From Vulcanococcus sp. (GTDB taxonomy: Bacteria > Cyanobacteriota > Cyanobacteriia > PCC-6307 > Cyanobiaceae): a DNA stretch of 39,130 bases. How positions within the stretch are numbered: position 1 is the stretch's first letter; every line of letters begins with the position of its first letter. The notes below the pieces were generated by a model. That model had not been told where the DNA came from. It made no database searches and saw nothing but the letters and a program-made list of their open reading frames with translations. Position numbers and translations under genes: made by a program. The stretch covers positions 1 to 39,130 of the forward strand of contig JAHUZV010000005.1 in assembly GCA_019264575.1 (NCBI GenBank). Reading direction: 5' to 3'. Shown here piece by piece: positions 16,724 to 26,421 of this stretch.

Positions 16724-16777
16724 ATCCCCGAGAGGGCCCCTAGAGTTCTGCTTCCCGCAGCATCCCTGCGCCCCTGC

Positions 16778-17773
16778 ATGGCTGATCTGCCCTTCACCCT
16801 TGATCAGCTGCGCATCCTGCGAGCGATCGCCAGCGAGGGCAGCTTCAAAAAAGCGGCCGACAGCCTGTATGTGACGCAGCCGGCGGTGAGCCTGCAGATC
16901 CAGAACCTGGAGAAGCAGCTCAATGTGTCGCTGTTCGATCGAGGCGGGCGCAAGGCCCAGCTCACAGAAGCCGGCCACCTGCTGCTCAGCTATTGCGATC
17001 GGATCCTCAGCCAGTGCCAGGAGGCCTGCCGAGCGCTCGACGATCTCCACAACCTCAAGGGCGGCTCGCTGGTCGTGGGCGCCAGCCAGACCACAGGCAC
17101 CTATCTGATGCCGCGGATGATCGGCCTGTTCCGCCAGAAATATCCGGAGGTGGCAGTGCAGCTGCAGGTGCACAGCACCCGGCGCACCGGCTGGAGCGTG
17201 GCCAACGGCCAGATCGATCTGGCGATTATCGGCGGCGAACTTCCCAGCGAGCTCAATGAGCTGTTGCAGGTAGTTCCTTATGCCAGCGATGAGCTGGCCC
17301 TGGTGCTGCCCACCAAGCACCCCCTGGCCCGCCTGCCCGAGCTCAGCAAAGACGACCTCTACCGCCTGGGCTTCGTCTGCCTGGATGCCCAGTCGACCAC
17401 CCGCAAGATGGTGGATCAGCTGCTGGCGCGCTCGGGCCTCGATGTGTCACGCCTGAAGATCGAGATGGAACTCAACTCGTTTGAGGCCATCAAGAACGCT
17501 GTGCAGAGCGGCCTGGGTGCGGCGTTCCTGCCAGTGGTGTCGATCGAGCGGGAGCTGGCCGCGGGCAGCCTGCATCGCCCGGCCCTGGCGGATCTCTCCG
17601 TGCGGCGGCAGCTGAAGTTGATCAGCCACCCCTCGCGCTACTGCTCGAGGGCTGCTGATGCCTTCCGCAAAGAGGTGCTGCCGGTGTTCGCCAGCCCCGA
17701 TAGCCCCCTGCGCCGGCCGTTGCTGCAGAACCAGCCCCCCGGCTCAGAGCCAGGCGGCGACGATCAGAACTGA
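16778..17773 (+). CDS. rbcR: LysR-type transcriptional regulator RbcR (Ycf30)
   Basis: A 331-residue LysR-family regulator. The N-terminal winged helix-turn-helix spans about 7-65 ([20 protein letters not shown], then [17 protein letters not shown]), followed by a linker helix and a periplasmic-binding-like effector domain ([18 protein letters not shown] onward). The sequence is typical of RbcR/Ycf30, which activates RuBisCO and carbon-fixation genes in response to metabolites in cyanobacteria and plastids. The close relatives NdhR and CmpR are the alternatives. The C-terminal tail ([20 protein letters not shown]) is variable. It is divergent from the Z-ISO-like gene and overlaps the convergent DUF3172 gene by 10 nt. 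Confidence 0.9.
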   Translation: MADLPFTLDQLRILRAIASEGSFKKAADSLYVTQPAVSLQIQNLEKQLNVSLFDRGGRKAQLTEAGHLLLSYCDRILSQCQEACRALDDLHNLKGGSLVVGASQTTGTYLMPRMIGLFRQKYPEVAVQLQVHSTRRTGWSVANGQIDLAIIGGELPSELNELLQVVPYASDELALVLPTKHPLARLPELSKDDLYRLGFVCLDAQSTTRKMVDQLLARSGLDVSRLKIEMELNSFEAIKNAVQSGLGAAFLPVVSIERELAAGSLHRPALADLSVRRQLKLISHPSRYCSRAADAFRKEVLPVFASPDSPLRRPLLQNQPPGSEPGGDDQN

Positions 17774-18414
17774 TCCGCCTCTGGTGTGATGCCCACGCTG
17801 TCGTCGGCCACACCTTTGGTGAGGAATTTGTTCTCGCTGATATCGGTCTGGTAGACGCAGCGCACGATCGGTTTGTCCTTCACCGAACCGATGTAGGCAA
17901 AGGTGTTCATGCGCTGCTTGCACTGGCGCATCTGCTCGGCGGTCACTGCACCTTCTTTCTGCAGCACACTCCAGTTTTCCCGCCGAATCACGCAGCCAGG
18001 CTTGAGCGAGGGCTGAGTCACGAAGCTGCTGCTGGGGTTCATCGTGGTGTACAGCTCGATGTCCATCACGAACGCGCTGGCGCCCCATTGGCGGCAGAAC
18101 TCGGGATCCGGCACGGCCATGTCGAGCTGCTGAGAGCTGGCGATGTTGCCCTGATCGCCCTGGGTGGTGCTGGAAATGCCTGTGCCGATGCCGATCCCCA
18201 CCACCAACACGCCGGCCAGGATCGCGCCGCTGGCCACGTTGAACTGAAAGCCGCCACCACCGGGGCCGCCTTGTCCGCCGCCGGAGCCCCCAGAGGGGCC
18301 GCCGCGCCGCGGCATGTAGTAGGGATCGCGTCCGCGGCTGGGCCGGCCACGACGCTCCTCCGGATAGCCGTAACGGTCGTCGTCGTAGCCGCGGCTGCTG
18401 CGGGATCGGGTCAT
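17764..18414 (-). CDS. DUF3172 membrane-anchored protein, function unknown
   Basis: A 216-residue protein with an Arg/Gly/Tyr-rich low-complexity N-terminus (1-56, many RG and GG pairs), one membrane helix at about 60-80 ([20 protein letters not shown]) and a soluble domain with cysteines ([34 protein letters not shown]). This is the cyanobacterial DUF3172 family; no role is established. The ATG at 18414 overlaps the ndhM stop as ATGA, so it is translated with ndhM; the open frame upstream to 18465 belongs to that overlap and is not used. The ndhM linkage hints at a thylakoid or NDH-related function, which is inference. Confidence 0.85.
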   Translation of the reverse strand: MTRSRSSRGYDDDRYGYPEERRGRPSRGRDPYYMPRRGGPSGGSGGGQGGPGGGGFQFNVASGAILAGVLVVGIGIGTGISSTTQGDQGNIASSQQLDMAVPDPEFCRQWGASAFVMDIELYTTMNPSSSFVTQPSLKPGCVIRRENWSVLQKEGAVTAEQMRQCKQRMNTFAYIGSVKDKPIVRCVYQTDISENKFLTKGVADDSVGITPEADQF

Positions 18415-18758
18415 GCGCTCTGGGGGGCCTGCGGTAGGCCCATGGAGTAGTTCAGTACCCGGCAATCGGGGTTGTAGCGGAGGGCGCCGGCCTGGAGCAG
18501 CTCGCGAATCTTGCCCTCCAGTTCAGAGCCGATCCTGCGCAGGTTGTAGTCGTTGAGATCCTGGCCGGCATGGGCGGCCACCAGCTCCCGGAAGCGCTGC
18601 TGTACGGCCTCCTGGCTGGGTTGGTCCCAGATGAATTCGTTGTCCGGGTCAAGATCCAGAGTGAGCTGGTTCGGGTCGAACACCAGTTGGGCGTTCTCCA
18701 CGCGGGCCGTGAAGATCCGCACGTGGCGGGTGGTGGCTTTGAGCAGTGTTTCGGCCAT
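18411..18758 (-). CDS. ndhM: NDH-1 subunit NdhM
   Basis: A small hydrophilic subunit specific to oxygenic-phototroph NDH-1, located on the hydrophilic arm. With the ATG at 18758 ([20 protein letters not shown]) it is 115 residues, the usual length. Conserved stretches are [13 protein letters not shown] at about 32-44 and [15 protein letters not shown] near 74-88. An open frame continues upstream to 18860 but is not NdhM-like. A good sigma-70-type promoter lies about 50-80 nt upstream. The gene is followed by DUF3172 with an ATGA overlap. Confidence 0.95.
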   Translation of the reverse strand: MAETLLKATTRHVRIFTARVENAQLVFDPNQLTLDLDPDNEFIWDQPSQEAVQQRFRELVAAHAGQDLNDYNLRRIGSELEGKIRELLQAGALRYNPDCRVLNYSMGLPQAPQSA

Positions 18759-18810
18759 GGGGCGGGCAGGGCAGCGCAGGCCGGCAGACCCAAAGACCGG
18801 CTTCGTTGAC

Positions 18811-20318
<1,508 letters not shown>

Positions 20319-20322
20319 GCCT

Positions 20323-21246
20323 GTGTCGTTGGCTGCTGCCCCAACGGAGATTCCTTCCTTAGAGGAGGCCTATGAGGCCTGCCGGCAGGAAACCGCCGAG
20401 TGGGCCAAAACCTTTTATCTCGGCACCCTGTTGATGCCCCCGGCGAAGCGCCGGGCCATCTGGGCGATCTACGTGTGGTGTCGCCGCACCGATGAGTTGA
20501 TGGACAGCCCCGAGGCGATGACACGCCCTGAGGCTGAGCTGGCGCAGCGGCTGGATGCCTGGGAGCAGCGCACCCGCGATCTGTTTCAAGGCACCGTGCG
20601 CGACGGCCTCGATCGGGTGATGGCCGACACGATCGAGCGCTATCCCCAGCCGATCCAGCCCTATCTCGACATGATCGAGGGCATGCGGATGGATCTCACC
20701 ACCCATCGCTATGCCACCTTCGAGCAACTGAAGCTGTACTGCTACCGCGTGGCAGGCACGGTGGGGTTGATGACCCAAGAGGTGATGGGCATTGATCCGG
20801 CCTACACCTCGGCCCCTTGGAGCCATCCCCCCGACACCAGCGAAGCAGCGGTGGCGCTCGGCATTGCCAATCAGCTCACCAACATCCTGCGCGATGTGGG
20901 TGAAGACCGGGGCCGCGGCCGTATCTATCTTCCTCAGGAAGATCTGGAGCGCTTCGGCTACAGCGAAGACGAGCTGATGGCCGGCACCCTTAACGACAGT
21001 TGGCGCGAGTTGATGCGCTTTCAGTTGAAGCGGGCGCGGGATTGGTTCGCTCGATCGGAAGCGGGTGTGCGCTGGCTGGCCCCGGATGCGCGCTGGCCGG
21101 TGTGGGCCTCACTGCGCCTGTATCGCGGCATTCTCGATGTGATTGAAGAGCTGGATTACGACGTCTTCAATCACCGCGCCTATGTGCCCACCTCAGGCAA
21201 ATTCCTGGATTTACCGCGTTCGTTTGTGATCGCTCAGGCCCGTTAA
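20323..21246 (+). CDS. crtB: Phytoene synthase
   Basis: Condenses two geranylgeranyl diphosphates to 15-cis-phytoene, the first step of carotenoid synthesis. The 307-residue protein carries both aspartate-rich motifs: DELMD at 57-61 and DVGED at 191-195 followed by RGRGRIYLP. Other squalene/phytoene synthase stretches are FYLGTLLMPPAKRRAIWAIY (31-50) and YCYRVAGTVGLM (139-150). The start is GTG at 20323, 4 nt after the crtP stop, so the two are one operon. Its last 4 nt overlap the convergent hydrolase gene. Confidence 0.97.
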   Translation: MSLAAAPTEIPSLEEAYEACRQETAEWAKTFYLGTLLMPPAKRRAIWAIYVWCRRTDELMDSPEAMTRPEAELAQRLDAWEQRTRDLFQGTVRDGLDRVMADTIERYPQPIQPYLDMIEGMRMDLTTHRYATFEQLKLYCYRVAGTVGLMTQEVMGIDPAYTSAPWSHPPDTSEAAVALGIANQLTNILRDVGEDRGRGRIYLPQEDLERFGYSEDELMAGTLNDSWRELMRFQLKRARDWFARSEAGVRWLAPDARWPVWASLRLYRGILDVIEELDYDVFNHRAYVPTSGKFLDLPRSFVIAQAR

Positions 21247-22178
21247 CGCCAGCCCAGTTGCAGCCAACGCAGCAGGATTGGATTCACCTGCTCGGGTGAT
21301 TCGTCGTGGGGGCAGTGGCCGAGCCCTTCCAGCACGGTGAGCTCCTGAATGCAGGCGTGGGCCTGCTTCCATCGCTGCGCTTCCTCCAGCGGTTCCCAGG
21401 GATCGTTCGCGCCCCACAGCAGGCGCACGGGCACACGGAGCTGCTCCAGCAACTGGGGCGCCAGCCAGTCGTTGAACAGATTCACAAACCCGCGGAAGCT
21501 TTCGGTGGCGCCGGGTTGCTGGCTGGGGCGGAGCAACAGATCCACCAACTCCTGATCCACGTTGCGGCCGCTCGGATAGGCCTGCTGCAGCACGCCCCGC
21601 ACGAAGGCTGGCCGGGCCAGCACCTGAAACAGGCTGTTGATCAACCAGCGCTGCCGCACCACCGCCATCACCAGCGGCCGGGTGAGGCGAGCCGGCCAGG
21701 GTTGGGTGTCTAGCCGCTTGAGATCGAGTTCGCGCTGGGCGCAGTCGATCAGGATCACCTGCTGCGGGTCCTGGTGCATCTCTTGCAAGAGCCGCGTGGC
21801 GTTGAGTGCCACCACACCACCGATCGAGTTGCCGATCAGTTGCAGTTCAATGTCAGCGCCGATGCCGATCACCTCGAGGCAGAAATCGCGCACCTGCTCT
21901 GCCCAGAGATCGAAGCCGTAGCGCACTCCTGTGGGAACTAAAGGTTCTCCTTCCAGGCAGGAGATTGGTTTGCTGCTGTTGCCAAAGCCGAGCAAATCGA
22001 TGGCATAAACCGTTGCTTCTTGGCTCAAAGGAGCCAGGTTGTGGCGCCAGTGGCCTTTGGAGGCGCCGAAGCCATGCACACAAAGAACGGCCCTCCCAGA
22101 GGAAGGGCCGTTGGTTTGCGCCTTAACGCAGCTGTAGCTGATGGAGAAGCCGCGCCAACTCCAGCACTGCTCCTCCAT
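21243..22178 (-). CDS. Alpha/beta hydrolase, substrate unknown
   Basis: A 311-residue alpha/beta-fold hydrolase. The oxyanion-hole motif HGFG is at 35-38, the nucleophile elbow GNSIGG at 116-121 (Ser118), an acid candidate Asp257 in WGANDPW, and the catalytic histidine near 286-289 in GLGHCPHD. The GNSIGG elbow and the segment AIDLLGFGNSSKP resemble chloroplast/cyanobacterial pheophytinase-like and related esterases, but I cannot name the substrate. It starts 8 nt after the RRM protein gene and is probably co-transcribed with it. It converges on crtB with a 4-nt overlap. Confidence 0.88.
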   Translation of the reverse strand: MEEQCWSWRGFSISYSCVKAQTNGPSSGRAVLCVHGFGASKGHWRHNLAPLSQEATVYAIDLLGFGNSSKPISCLEGEPLVPTGVRYGFDLWAEQVRDFCLEVIGIGADIELQLIGNSIGGVVALNATRLLQEMHQDPQQVILIDCAQRELDLKRLDTQPWPARLTRPLVMAVVRQRWLINSLFQVLARPAFVRGVLQQAYPSGRNVDQELVDLLLRPSQQPGATESFRGFVNLFNDWLAPQLLEQLRVPVRLLWGANDPWEPLEEAQRWKQAHACIQELTVLEGLGHCPHDESPEQVNPILLRWLQLGWR

Positions 22179-22186
22179 GGCGAAAC

Positions 22187-22615
22187 TCAGACCGCTGCCT
22201 TTTGGTTGTCGAGCAGGTTCTTGAGCTTGGCCAGTTCGCCGGCCCAGCGGGGATCGGGAGCACCTTCTTCTACGGAATCGCGGTGGACAACTTTGTTCAC
22301 GGCCTTGCGAGCCACGGCGGGGGTGCCAGGGGCGCCACCCGGGCGGCGATCGTTGCTGCGGCGCTCATCGCGGCGCTCGGAGCGCTCGATGCGCAGGGCG
22401 TTACCGCCGAAGTCACGGCCGTTCAGTTGCTCGATCACGGCATCAGCAACTTTCTCGTCGTCGACGTTGGCGAAGCCGAAGCCACGGCCAGCGCCGGTTT
22501 CACGATCTTGAACAGCCTTGAAACGGATCCCTTCACCCACGCTGGCGAACAGAGCGTCGAGCTCCTTGGCATCAAAGCTCTGGGGCAGGTTGCCGACGTA
22601 CAGACGAACGCTCAT
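22187..22615 (-). CDS. RRM-type RNA-binding protein (cyanobacterial Rbp family)
   Basis: A 142-residue protein with one RNA recognition motif at about 3-80: RNP2 LYVGNLP (5-11) and RNP1 RGFGFANV (44-51). After the RRM comes an Arg/Asp/Pro-rich linker (RSERRDERRSNDRRPGG) and a separate C-terminal helix (DPRWAGELAKLKNLLDN, about 120-136), unlike the short Gly-rich tails of cold-induced Rbp proteins. Members bind mRNA and affect stability, localisation or cold adaptation. Its 224-nt upstream region holds repeats. The start codon is preceded by a pyrimidine tract instead of a Shine-Dalgarno sequence. Confidence 0.93.
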   Translation of the reverse strand: MSVRLYVGNLPQSFDAKELDALFASVGEGIRFKAVQDRETGAGRGFGFANVDDEKVADAVIEQLNGRDFGGNALRIERSERRDERRSNDRRPGGAPGTPAVARKAVNKVVHRDSVEEGAPDPRWAGELAKLKNLLDNQKAAV

Positions 22616-22742
22616 GGGAAGGGAGTGAGAAGAGAGGAAGGAAAACGTGTTCTGGCCTGCGGGCTGACAGCACGCGTTGGGAAAGTGCCCATCACGTCTT
22701 GCAGTGCTGGCAGCGCATCAAGTGCGACTGACAGTGCAGCTG

Positions 22743-22803
22743 CTTGAAGTGACGTTTCAAGGCTGTTAACCGAACTGGCGTGATCTCAGCGTCCGAACTG
22801 GCG
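22743..22803 (-). promoter_or_regulatory. Repeat cluster upstream of the RRM gene: inverted repeat plus two direct repeats
   Basis: CTTGAA (22743-22748) and TTCAAG (22756-22761) form an inverted repeat with a 7-nt spacer. The 11-mer CCGAACTGGCG occurs twice (22770-22780 and 22793-22803), 23 nt apart start to start. All lie 128-188 nt upstream of the RRM gene and beyond the cca stop codon. They look like protein-binding sites or a leader element controlling the RRM gene; no factor is assigned. Confidence 0.4.
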
Positions 22804-22839
22804 CGAATCAGGTCGTCTTAAACGCCTTTGCGTAGGAAG

Positions 22840-24129
22840 TTAATCACGCCGAGGTGCCCTTTCGCCAGCATGTTCAGCAGAGGCGAGCCACTGCTTGGCC
22901 TGCTGCAACGCCTCCTCACGGCTGTGCAAACGCCCGAAGGCCTGTTCCCGCATCAGATGCATCAGCAGGTCTCCCAAGGCTGGCGAGGGTGCGATGTCTA
23001 ACGTCTGCTGCAGGCTGCGCCCATCGATGGCTGGCTTGGGGTGAAAGAGCGGATCGTCGCTGTCGCGCCAACGCTGGAGCCAGCGCTGAGCCGGTTCTGC
23101 AGACCAGCTCAACAGGAGTGCTGGAAGGCTGTCCTCCAGATCGCGATGCAGTTGCAGGCGTTCGTTTTCATCCAGCGCTTCGGCTTGCACCGCGGGATCG
23201 CCGCCGCTCAGGCGCTGCTGCCACTGGCGCAGTGTCACCACCTGCTTCTGCAATTTGCGGCTGCTGCGCAGCTGATAAAGAGCAGGGCCATCGAGCACGT
23301 TCGCCAGGCGCGCCAGCGGCAGCAGGGTGTTTGTTTCCGCCGGGTTGAGCCCGAGCTGCTCGGCGTTGGCTGCGCTGCAACAGCTGAGCCGTTGCGCTTC
23401 CTCAAGACTCCAGGGGCTGCTGCGCCAGGGGGCCAGCAGGCGCAGCTCCAGGCAGCCGGCCAGCCAGTGCTCACCGCTGGGTGCGGCCGCCAGCTTCTCC
23501 AGTTCGGCCAGCACCCGTTCACCGGCCACCCCAGCGATTGCGGCGTGGTGCTGCTGAATCCAGCGCTCCGTGCCGGGCTCGAGCGCAAAGCCCAGTTGGC
23601 CGGCCAGCCGCAGCCCGCGCAGCAGGCGCAGGGGATCGTCGAGCAGGTTGGTCTCCGCCACGGCCACCAGCTGTTGGCTTTGCAGGTGGGTCAGGCCGTC
23701 GAGGGGATCCACCAGCTGCTGGCGATCGGCCAGGGGCAGTGCCATGGCATTGATCGTGTAGTCGCGCCGATGCAGATCCGCCTCCAGGCTGTCTCCATCG
23801 CGGCGGGCCAGATCGATGCTCCAGCCGCCGATCACCAGCCGCGCCATCGAGCGCTCGGCATCGAGCACCACGCTGCTGCCGCCATGGCGCCGGCCCAGTT
23901 GCTTGCAGAGGGCCACGGCATCGCCCTCCACCACCAGATCCAGATCCGGTGCGGCGCCCAGGCGATCGAGCAGGGCATCGCGCACGGCGCCCCCCACCAG
24001 GGCCGCCTCGCTGGGAAAGGCTTCCGGCGGCAGCGGCCAGCGCTCAGGCTGCAGCCGCTGCCAGGCCAGCTCCGCCGCCCCGGCAGGGTTCACAATGGCC
24101 CCATCCGCTGCGGCGCCGGGCATGTGCAT
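22840..24129 (-). CDS. cca: CCA tRNA nucleotidyltransferase / poly(A) polymerase family
   Basis: A class II nucleotidyltransferase that builds or repairs the 3' CCA end of tRNAs. The 429-residue protein has GGAVRD at 46-51, the catalytic acidic pair DLD at 62-64, and RRDYTINAMA at 121-130, followed by the tRNA-binding head (DDPLRLLRGLRLAGQLGF). Some cyanobacteria split the CC- and A-adding activities between two enzymes; this protein could be either. The ATG at 24129 (next at 24123) overlaps the start of the divergent ycf34 gene, so the two 5' ends share bases. Confidence 0.93.
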   Translation of the reverse strand: MHMPGAAADGAIVNPAGAAELAWQRLQPERWPLPPEAFPSEAALVGGAVRDALLDRLGAAPDLDLVVEGDAVALCKQLGRRHGGSSVVLDAERSMARLVIGGWSIDLARRDGDSLEADLHRRDYTINAMALPLADRQQLVDPLDGLTHLQSQQLVAVAETNLLDDPLRLLRGLRLAGQLGFALEPGTERWIQQHHAAIAGVAGERVLAELEKLAAAPSGEHWLAGCLELRLLAPWRSSPWSLEEAQRLSCCSAANAEQLGLNPAETNTLLPLARLANVLDGPALYQLRSSRKLQKQVVTLRQWQQRLSGGDPAVQAEALDENERLQLHRDLEDSLPALLLSWSAEPAQRWLQRWRDSDDPLFHPKPAIDGRSLQQTLDIAPSPALGDLLMHLMREQAFGRLHSREEALQQAKQWLASAEHAGERAPRRD

Positions 24130-24373
24130 CTGCGTGGATTGCCGCTGGGTGGATCAATGTCAGGCCTACCACGCGGTTGAGCGCCAGCACGGTGTGGCCC
24201 ATCTCACGGCAAACCCTCTTTTTGCCCCGCAGGAACCCCGGATTCACGTGCAGGTGCTTGATCTGCAGGATGGCCAGGTGGGTGTGGAGTGGGACGTGCG
24301 CAGCTGCGGCAGCTTTGAGCTCGAGCGCGGCCGCTGGCAGCGGCTTCGGCCCGATCAGGTGGTGCCTACATGA
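24122..24373 (+). CDS. ycf34: Ycf34 family Fe-S protein
   Basis: An 83-residue protein beginning MCICVDCRWVDQCQAYH, with the closely spaced cysteines Cys2, Cys4, Cys7 and Cys13. These are the hallmark of Ycf34, reported in Synechocystis to bind an Fe-S cluster and to affect photosynthetic electron transport. A further cysteine lies in RSCGSF, and the end LRPDQVVPT matches family C-termini. Length is typical. The ATG at 24122 overlaps the divergent cca start. The stop overlaps tsaB as ATGA (24370-24373). Confidence 0.93.
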   Translation: MCICVDCRWVDQCQAYHAVERQHGVAHLTANPLFAPQEPRIHVQVLDLQDGQVGVEWDVRSCGSFELERGRWQRLRPDQVVPT

Positions 24374-25035
24374 GTGGTGCCGCATCCACCGCTGCGTCTG
24401 CCAAGCCGTTGCTGCTGGCGTTGCACAGCTCCAGTGAGAGCCTCGGAGTGGCGGTGCAGCCCCTGGGCCAACCGGCGGGGCCGGCGCGGGTGGCGAGTTT
24501 TCCCCTTTGGCGGCGCCTCTCGAATGAGCTGCTGCCCTGCGTGGAGCAGCTGCTGCCAGCTGATCAGTGGCCTCAGATCGGGCGGCTGGCTGTTGCCACT
24601 GGGCCCGGTGGTTTTACGGGCACCCGGCTCACGGTGGTGCTGGCCCGCACCCTGGCCCAGCAGTTGGCGATCCCCTTGCATGGCTTCAGCAGTTTTCTGC
24701 TGATCGCCCGGCGTCTGTTGGCTTCCCAAGCCCCGCAGGAGGCTGGCCAGCGGCTATGGCTCGAGCAGGTGCTGCCCCGCCGCGGCAGCGTGGTGGGTTG
24801 TTACGGTCTCGATCCCGCTGCTCTGGGTGGGGTGGCGGAGCTGGAGCTGCCGCGGCTGGTGCGACCAGGCGAGAGCTGGGGCGGTGATGGGCCCTGCGCG
24901 GCGGCCGTTGTGGATGCTGATGCGGATGCGCGGCAACTGCTGGAGCTGGCGCAGCTGGCCCAAGCCGCCGATCTGGCAGGCCCCTGGGCTCCGGTGTTGC
25001 CGCTGTATCCCACGAGCCCGGTGGAGGGGTTGTGA
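24370..25035 (+). CDS. tsaB: tRNA threonylcarbamoyladenosine biosynthesis protein TsaB (YeaZ)
   Basis: The partner of TsaD in making the t6A37 modification of ANN-decoding tRNAs. The 221-residue protein has the ASKHA-fold start LLLALHSSSESLGVAVQ (14-30) and the signature ATGPGGFTGTR at 76-86. The C-terminal half is diverged and Ala-rich, as usual for TsaB. The ATG overlaps the ycf34 stop by 4 nt, and its own stop overlaps the next GTG start, making ycf34-tsaB-ydcF a tightly coupled operon. Confidence 0.9.
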   Translation: MSGAASTAASAKPLLLALHSSSESLGVAVQPLGQPAGPARVASFPLWRRLSNELLPCVEQLLPADQWPQIGRLAVATGPGGFTGTRLTVVLARTLAQQLAIPLHGFSSFLLIARRLLASQAPQEAGQRLWLEQVLPRRGSVVGCYGLDPAALGGVAELELPRLVRPGESWGGDGPCAAAVVDADADARQLLELAQLAQAADLAGPWAPVLPLYPTSPVEGL

Positions 25036-25724
25036 CGCGCCCCCGTTCAGGCCAGCGGCCCGGCTCCCCCCAAGCCCGTGTGCCTCAGGGTGCGGCGCGT
25101 CCGCGGCGCGCCACCAAGCCCCGGCGCCAGCCAAGGCGCAGAAGGCGCGGCAATGGCCGTTGGCTACTGCTGGCTTTGGCGGGGGCTGGCTTGTTGGTGT
25201 TCTCCCGCGGGCTGTGGCAGCCCCCCTTGCCGCCACCACAGATGATCCTGGTGCTGGGCGGTGATGTGGAGCGGGAGCGGGTCGCCGCTGAACTGGCTGA
25301 GCGCGATGGCCTGCCGGTACTGGTGAGCGGGGGGAGCAATCCGGAATACGCCCATTGGCTCTTTGGGCGCCGCGGCTTGGATCAGGGGAGGGTGCAGCTT
25401 GATTACCGCGCCACCGACACCCTCACCAACTTCACCTCGATCGTGGATGAGCTCAGGCGCGCCAAGGTGCGCCACGTGTTGCTGGTGACCAGCAGCGATC
25501 ACATGCCGCGGGCCATGCTCGTAGGCCGTTTGGTGGCGGGTAGCCGCGGCATCGGCCTCACGCCGGTGGAGGTGCCCTGTGGCCAGCGGTGCACGCCGGA
25601 GGGCTGGCGCAAGGTGTGGGGTGATGGTGCCCGCGCAGCCCTGTGGGTGATGACGGGCCGCGATCTCAGGAGCTGGGCGGCAGCGCGGTTCGGGCCGCTG
25701 TTGGAGGGAGCGCGGGGCCGCTGA
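25032..25724 (+). CDS. YdcF/SanA-type DUF218 membrane protein
   Basis: A 230-residue protein with a very basic N-terminus (residues 1-43, rich in Arg/Pro), one membrane helix at about 44-58 and a DUF218 Rossmann-like domain: MILVLGGDVERERVAAELA (71-89), LPVLVSGGSNPEYAHWL and VLLVTSSDHMPRAMLVGRLV. Relatives (ElyC, SanA, YdcF) act in envelope or cell-wall maintenance in other bacteria; the role here is unknown. The GTG start at 25032 overlaps the tsaB stop. The last 59 nt overlap the convergent plsC gene. Confidence 0.85.
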   Translation: MTRPRSGQRPGSPQARVPQGAARPRRATKPRRQPRRRRRGNGRWLLLALAGAGLLVFSRGLWQPPLPPPQMILVLGGDVERERVAAELAERDGLPVLVSGGSNPEYAHWLFGRRGLDQGRVQLDYRATDTLTNFTSIVDELRRAKVRHVLLVTSSDHMPRAMLVGRLVAGSRGIGLTPVEVPCGQRCTPEGWRKVWGDGARAALWVMTGRDLRSWAAARFGPLLEGARGR

Positions 25725-26421
25725 TCAGGCCTTGATCCAGCAGGGCATTGATCTGGGCTTGGCAGGCGGCGGTGGCGGCATCGAGATCGGCCCGCTTGCG
25801 TGAAGCCGGGGGCGGGATCGGGGTGCCGATGCGGATATGCACGGGCACCAGCCGCGCCCGCTTCGAGCCGGTGCCAAGGGCCCGGTGGCTGTTGATGATC
25901 GCCACCGGCAACAAGGGCACGCCGGCCCGGGCCGCCAGCAGGGCAGCGCCAGCTTGAGGGTTGTTCACCCGGCCATCGGCCTGGCGGGTGCCATCGATGA
26001 ACACACCGGTGGCCCAGCCCTGCTCCAGCCGATCGGTGGCCGTGCGGATCGCCTCGCGGTCGCTGGCACCGCGAGCCACGGGATAGGCGCCGCAGGCGCG
26101 GATGATCGGCCCCAGCACAGGGATCCGGAACAGCTCGGCCTTGGCCATGAAGGCCACGGGCCGGCCCAGGGCATGGCCCAGCAGTGGTGGGTCGAGGTGG
26201 GAGCCGTGGTTGGCCACCACCACCAGCGCGCCCTCGAGGGGCACGTTGCCATTGCCGGCGGTGCGGCCGCGGAACAGCAGCCGGTAGATGGGGAACACCA
26301 GCAGGTAGCTCACCAGCCGGTAGGTGAGGCTGGGCCGCGGCGTGCGCAGCAGCGCCGGCGGTTCGGCTGGTTTGCGGTGCCGGCGCAGCACCCGCTTCAC
26401 GGCCTGAACGGGCTTGTTCAC
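25666..26421 (-). CDS. plsC: 1-acyl-sn-glycerol-3-phosphate acyltransferase (PlsC)
   Basis: Acylates lysophosphatidic acid to phosphatidic acid at the membrane. The 251-residue protein has a hydrophobic stretch at about 34-50, the catalytic NHxxxxD motif NHGSHLD (His72, Asp77), and a motif-III region reading FIDGTRQADG where FPEGTR is the textbook form. It is last in rpaB-plsX-fabH-fabD-plsC; its start overlaps the fabD stop by 4 nt. The C-terminus (ALPPTAARTALPPSS) lies in the 59-nt overlap with the YdcF gene. Confidence 0.92.
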   Translation of the reverse strand: MNKPVQAVKRVLRRHRKPAEPPALLRTPRPSLTYRLVSYLLVFPIYRLLFRGRTAGNGNVPLEGALVVVANHGSHLDPPLLGHALGRPVAFMAKAELFRIPVLGPIIRACGAYPVARGASDREAIRTATDRLEQGWATGVFIDGTRQADGRVNNPQAGAALLAARAGVPLLPVAIINSHRALGTGSKRARLVPVHIRIGTPIPPPASRKRADLDAATAACQAQINALLDQGLISGPALPPTAARTALPPSS

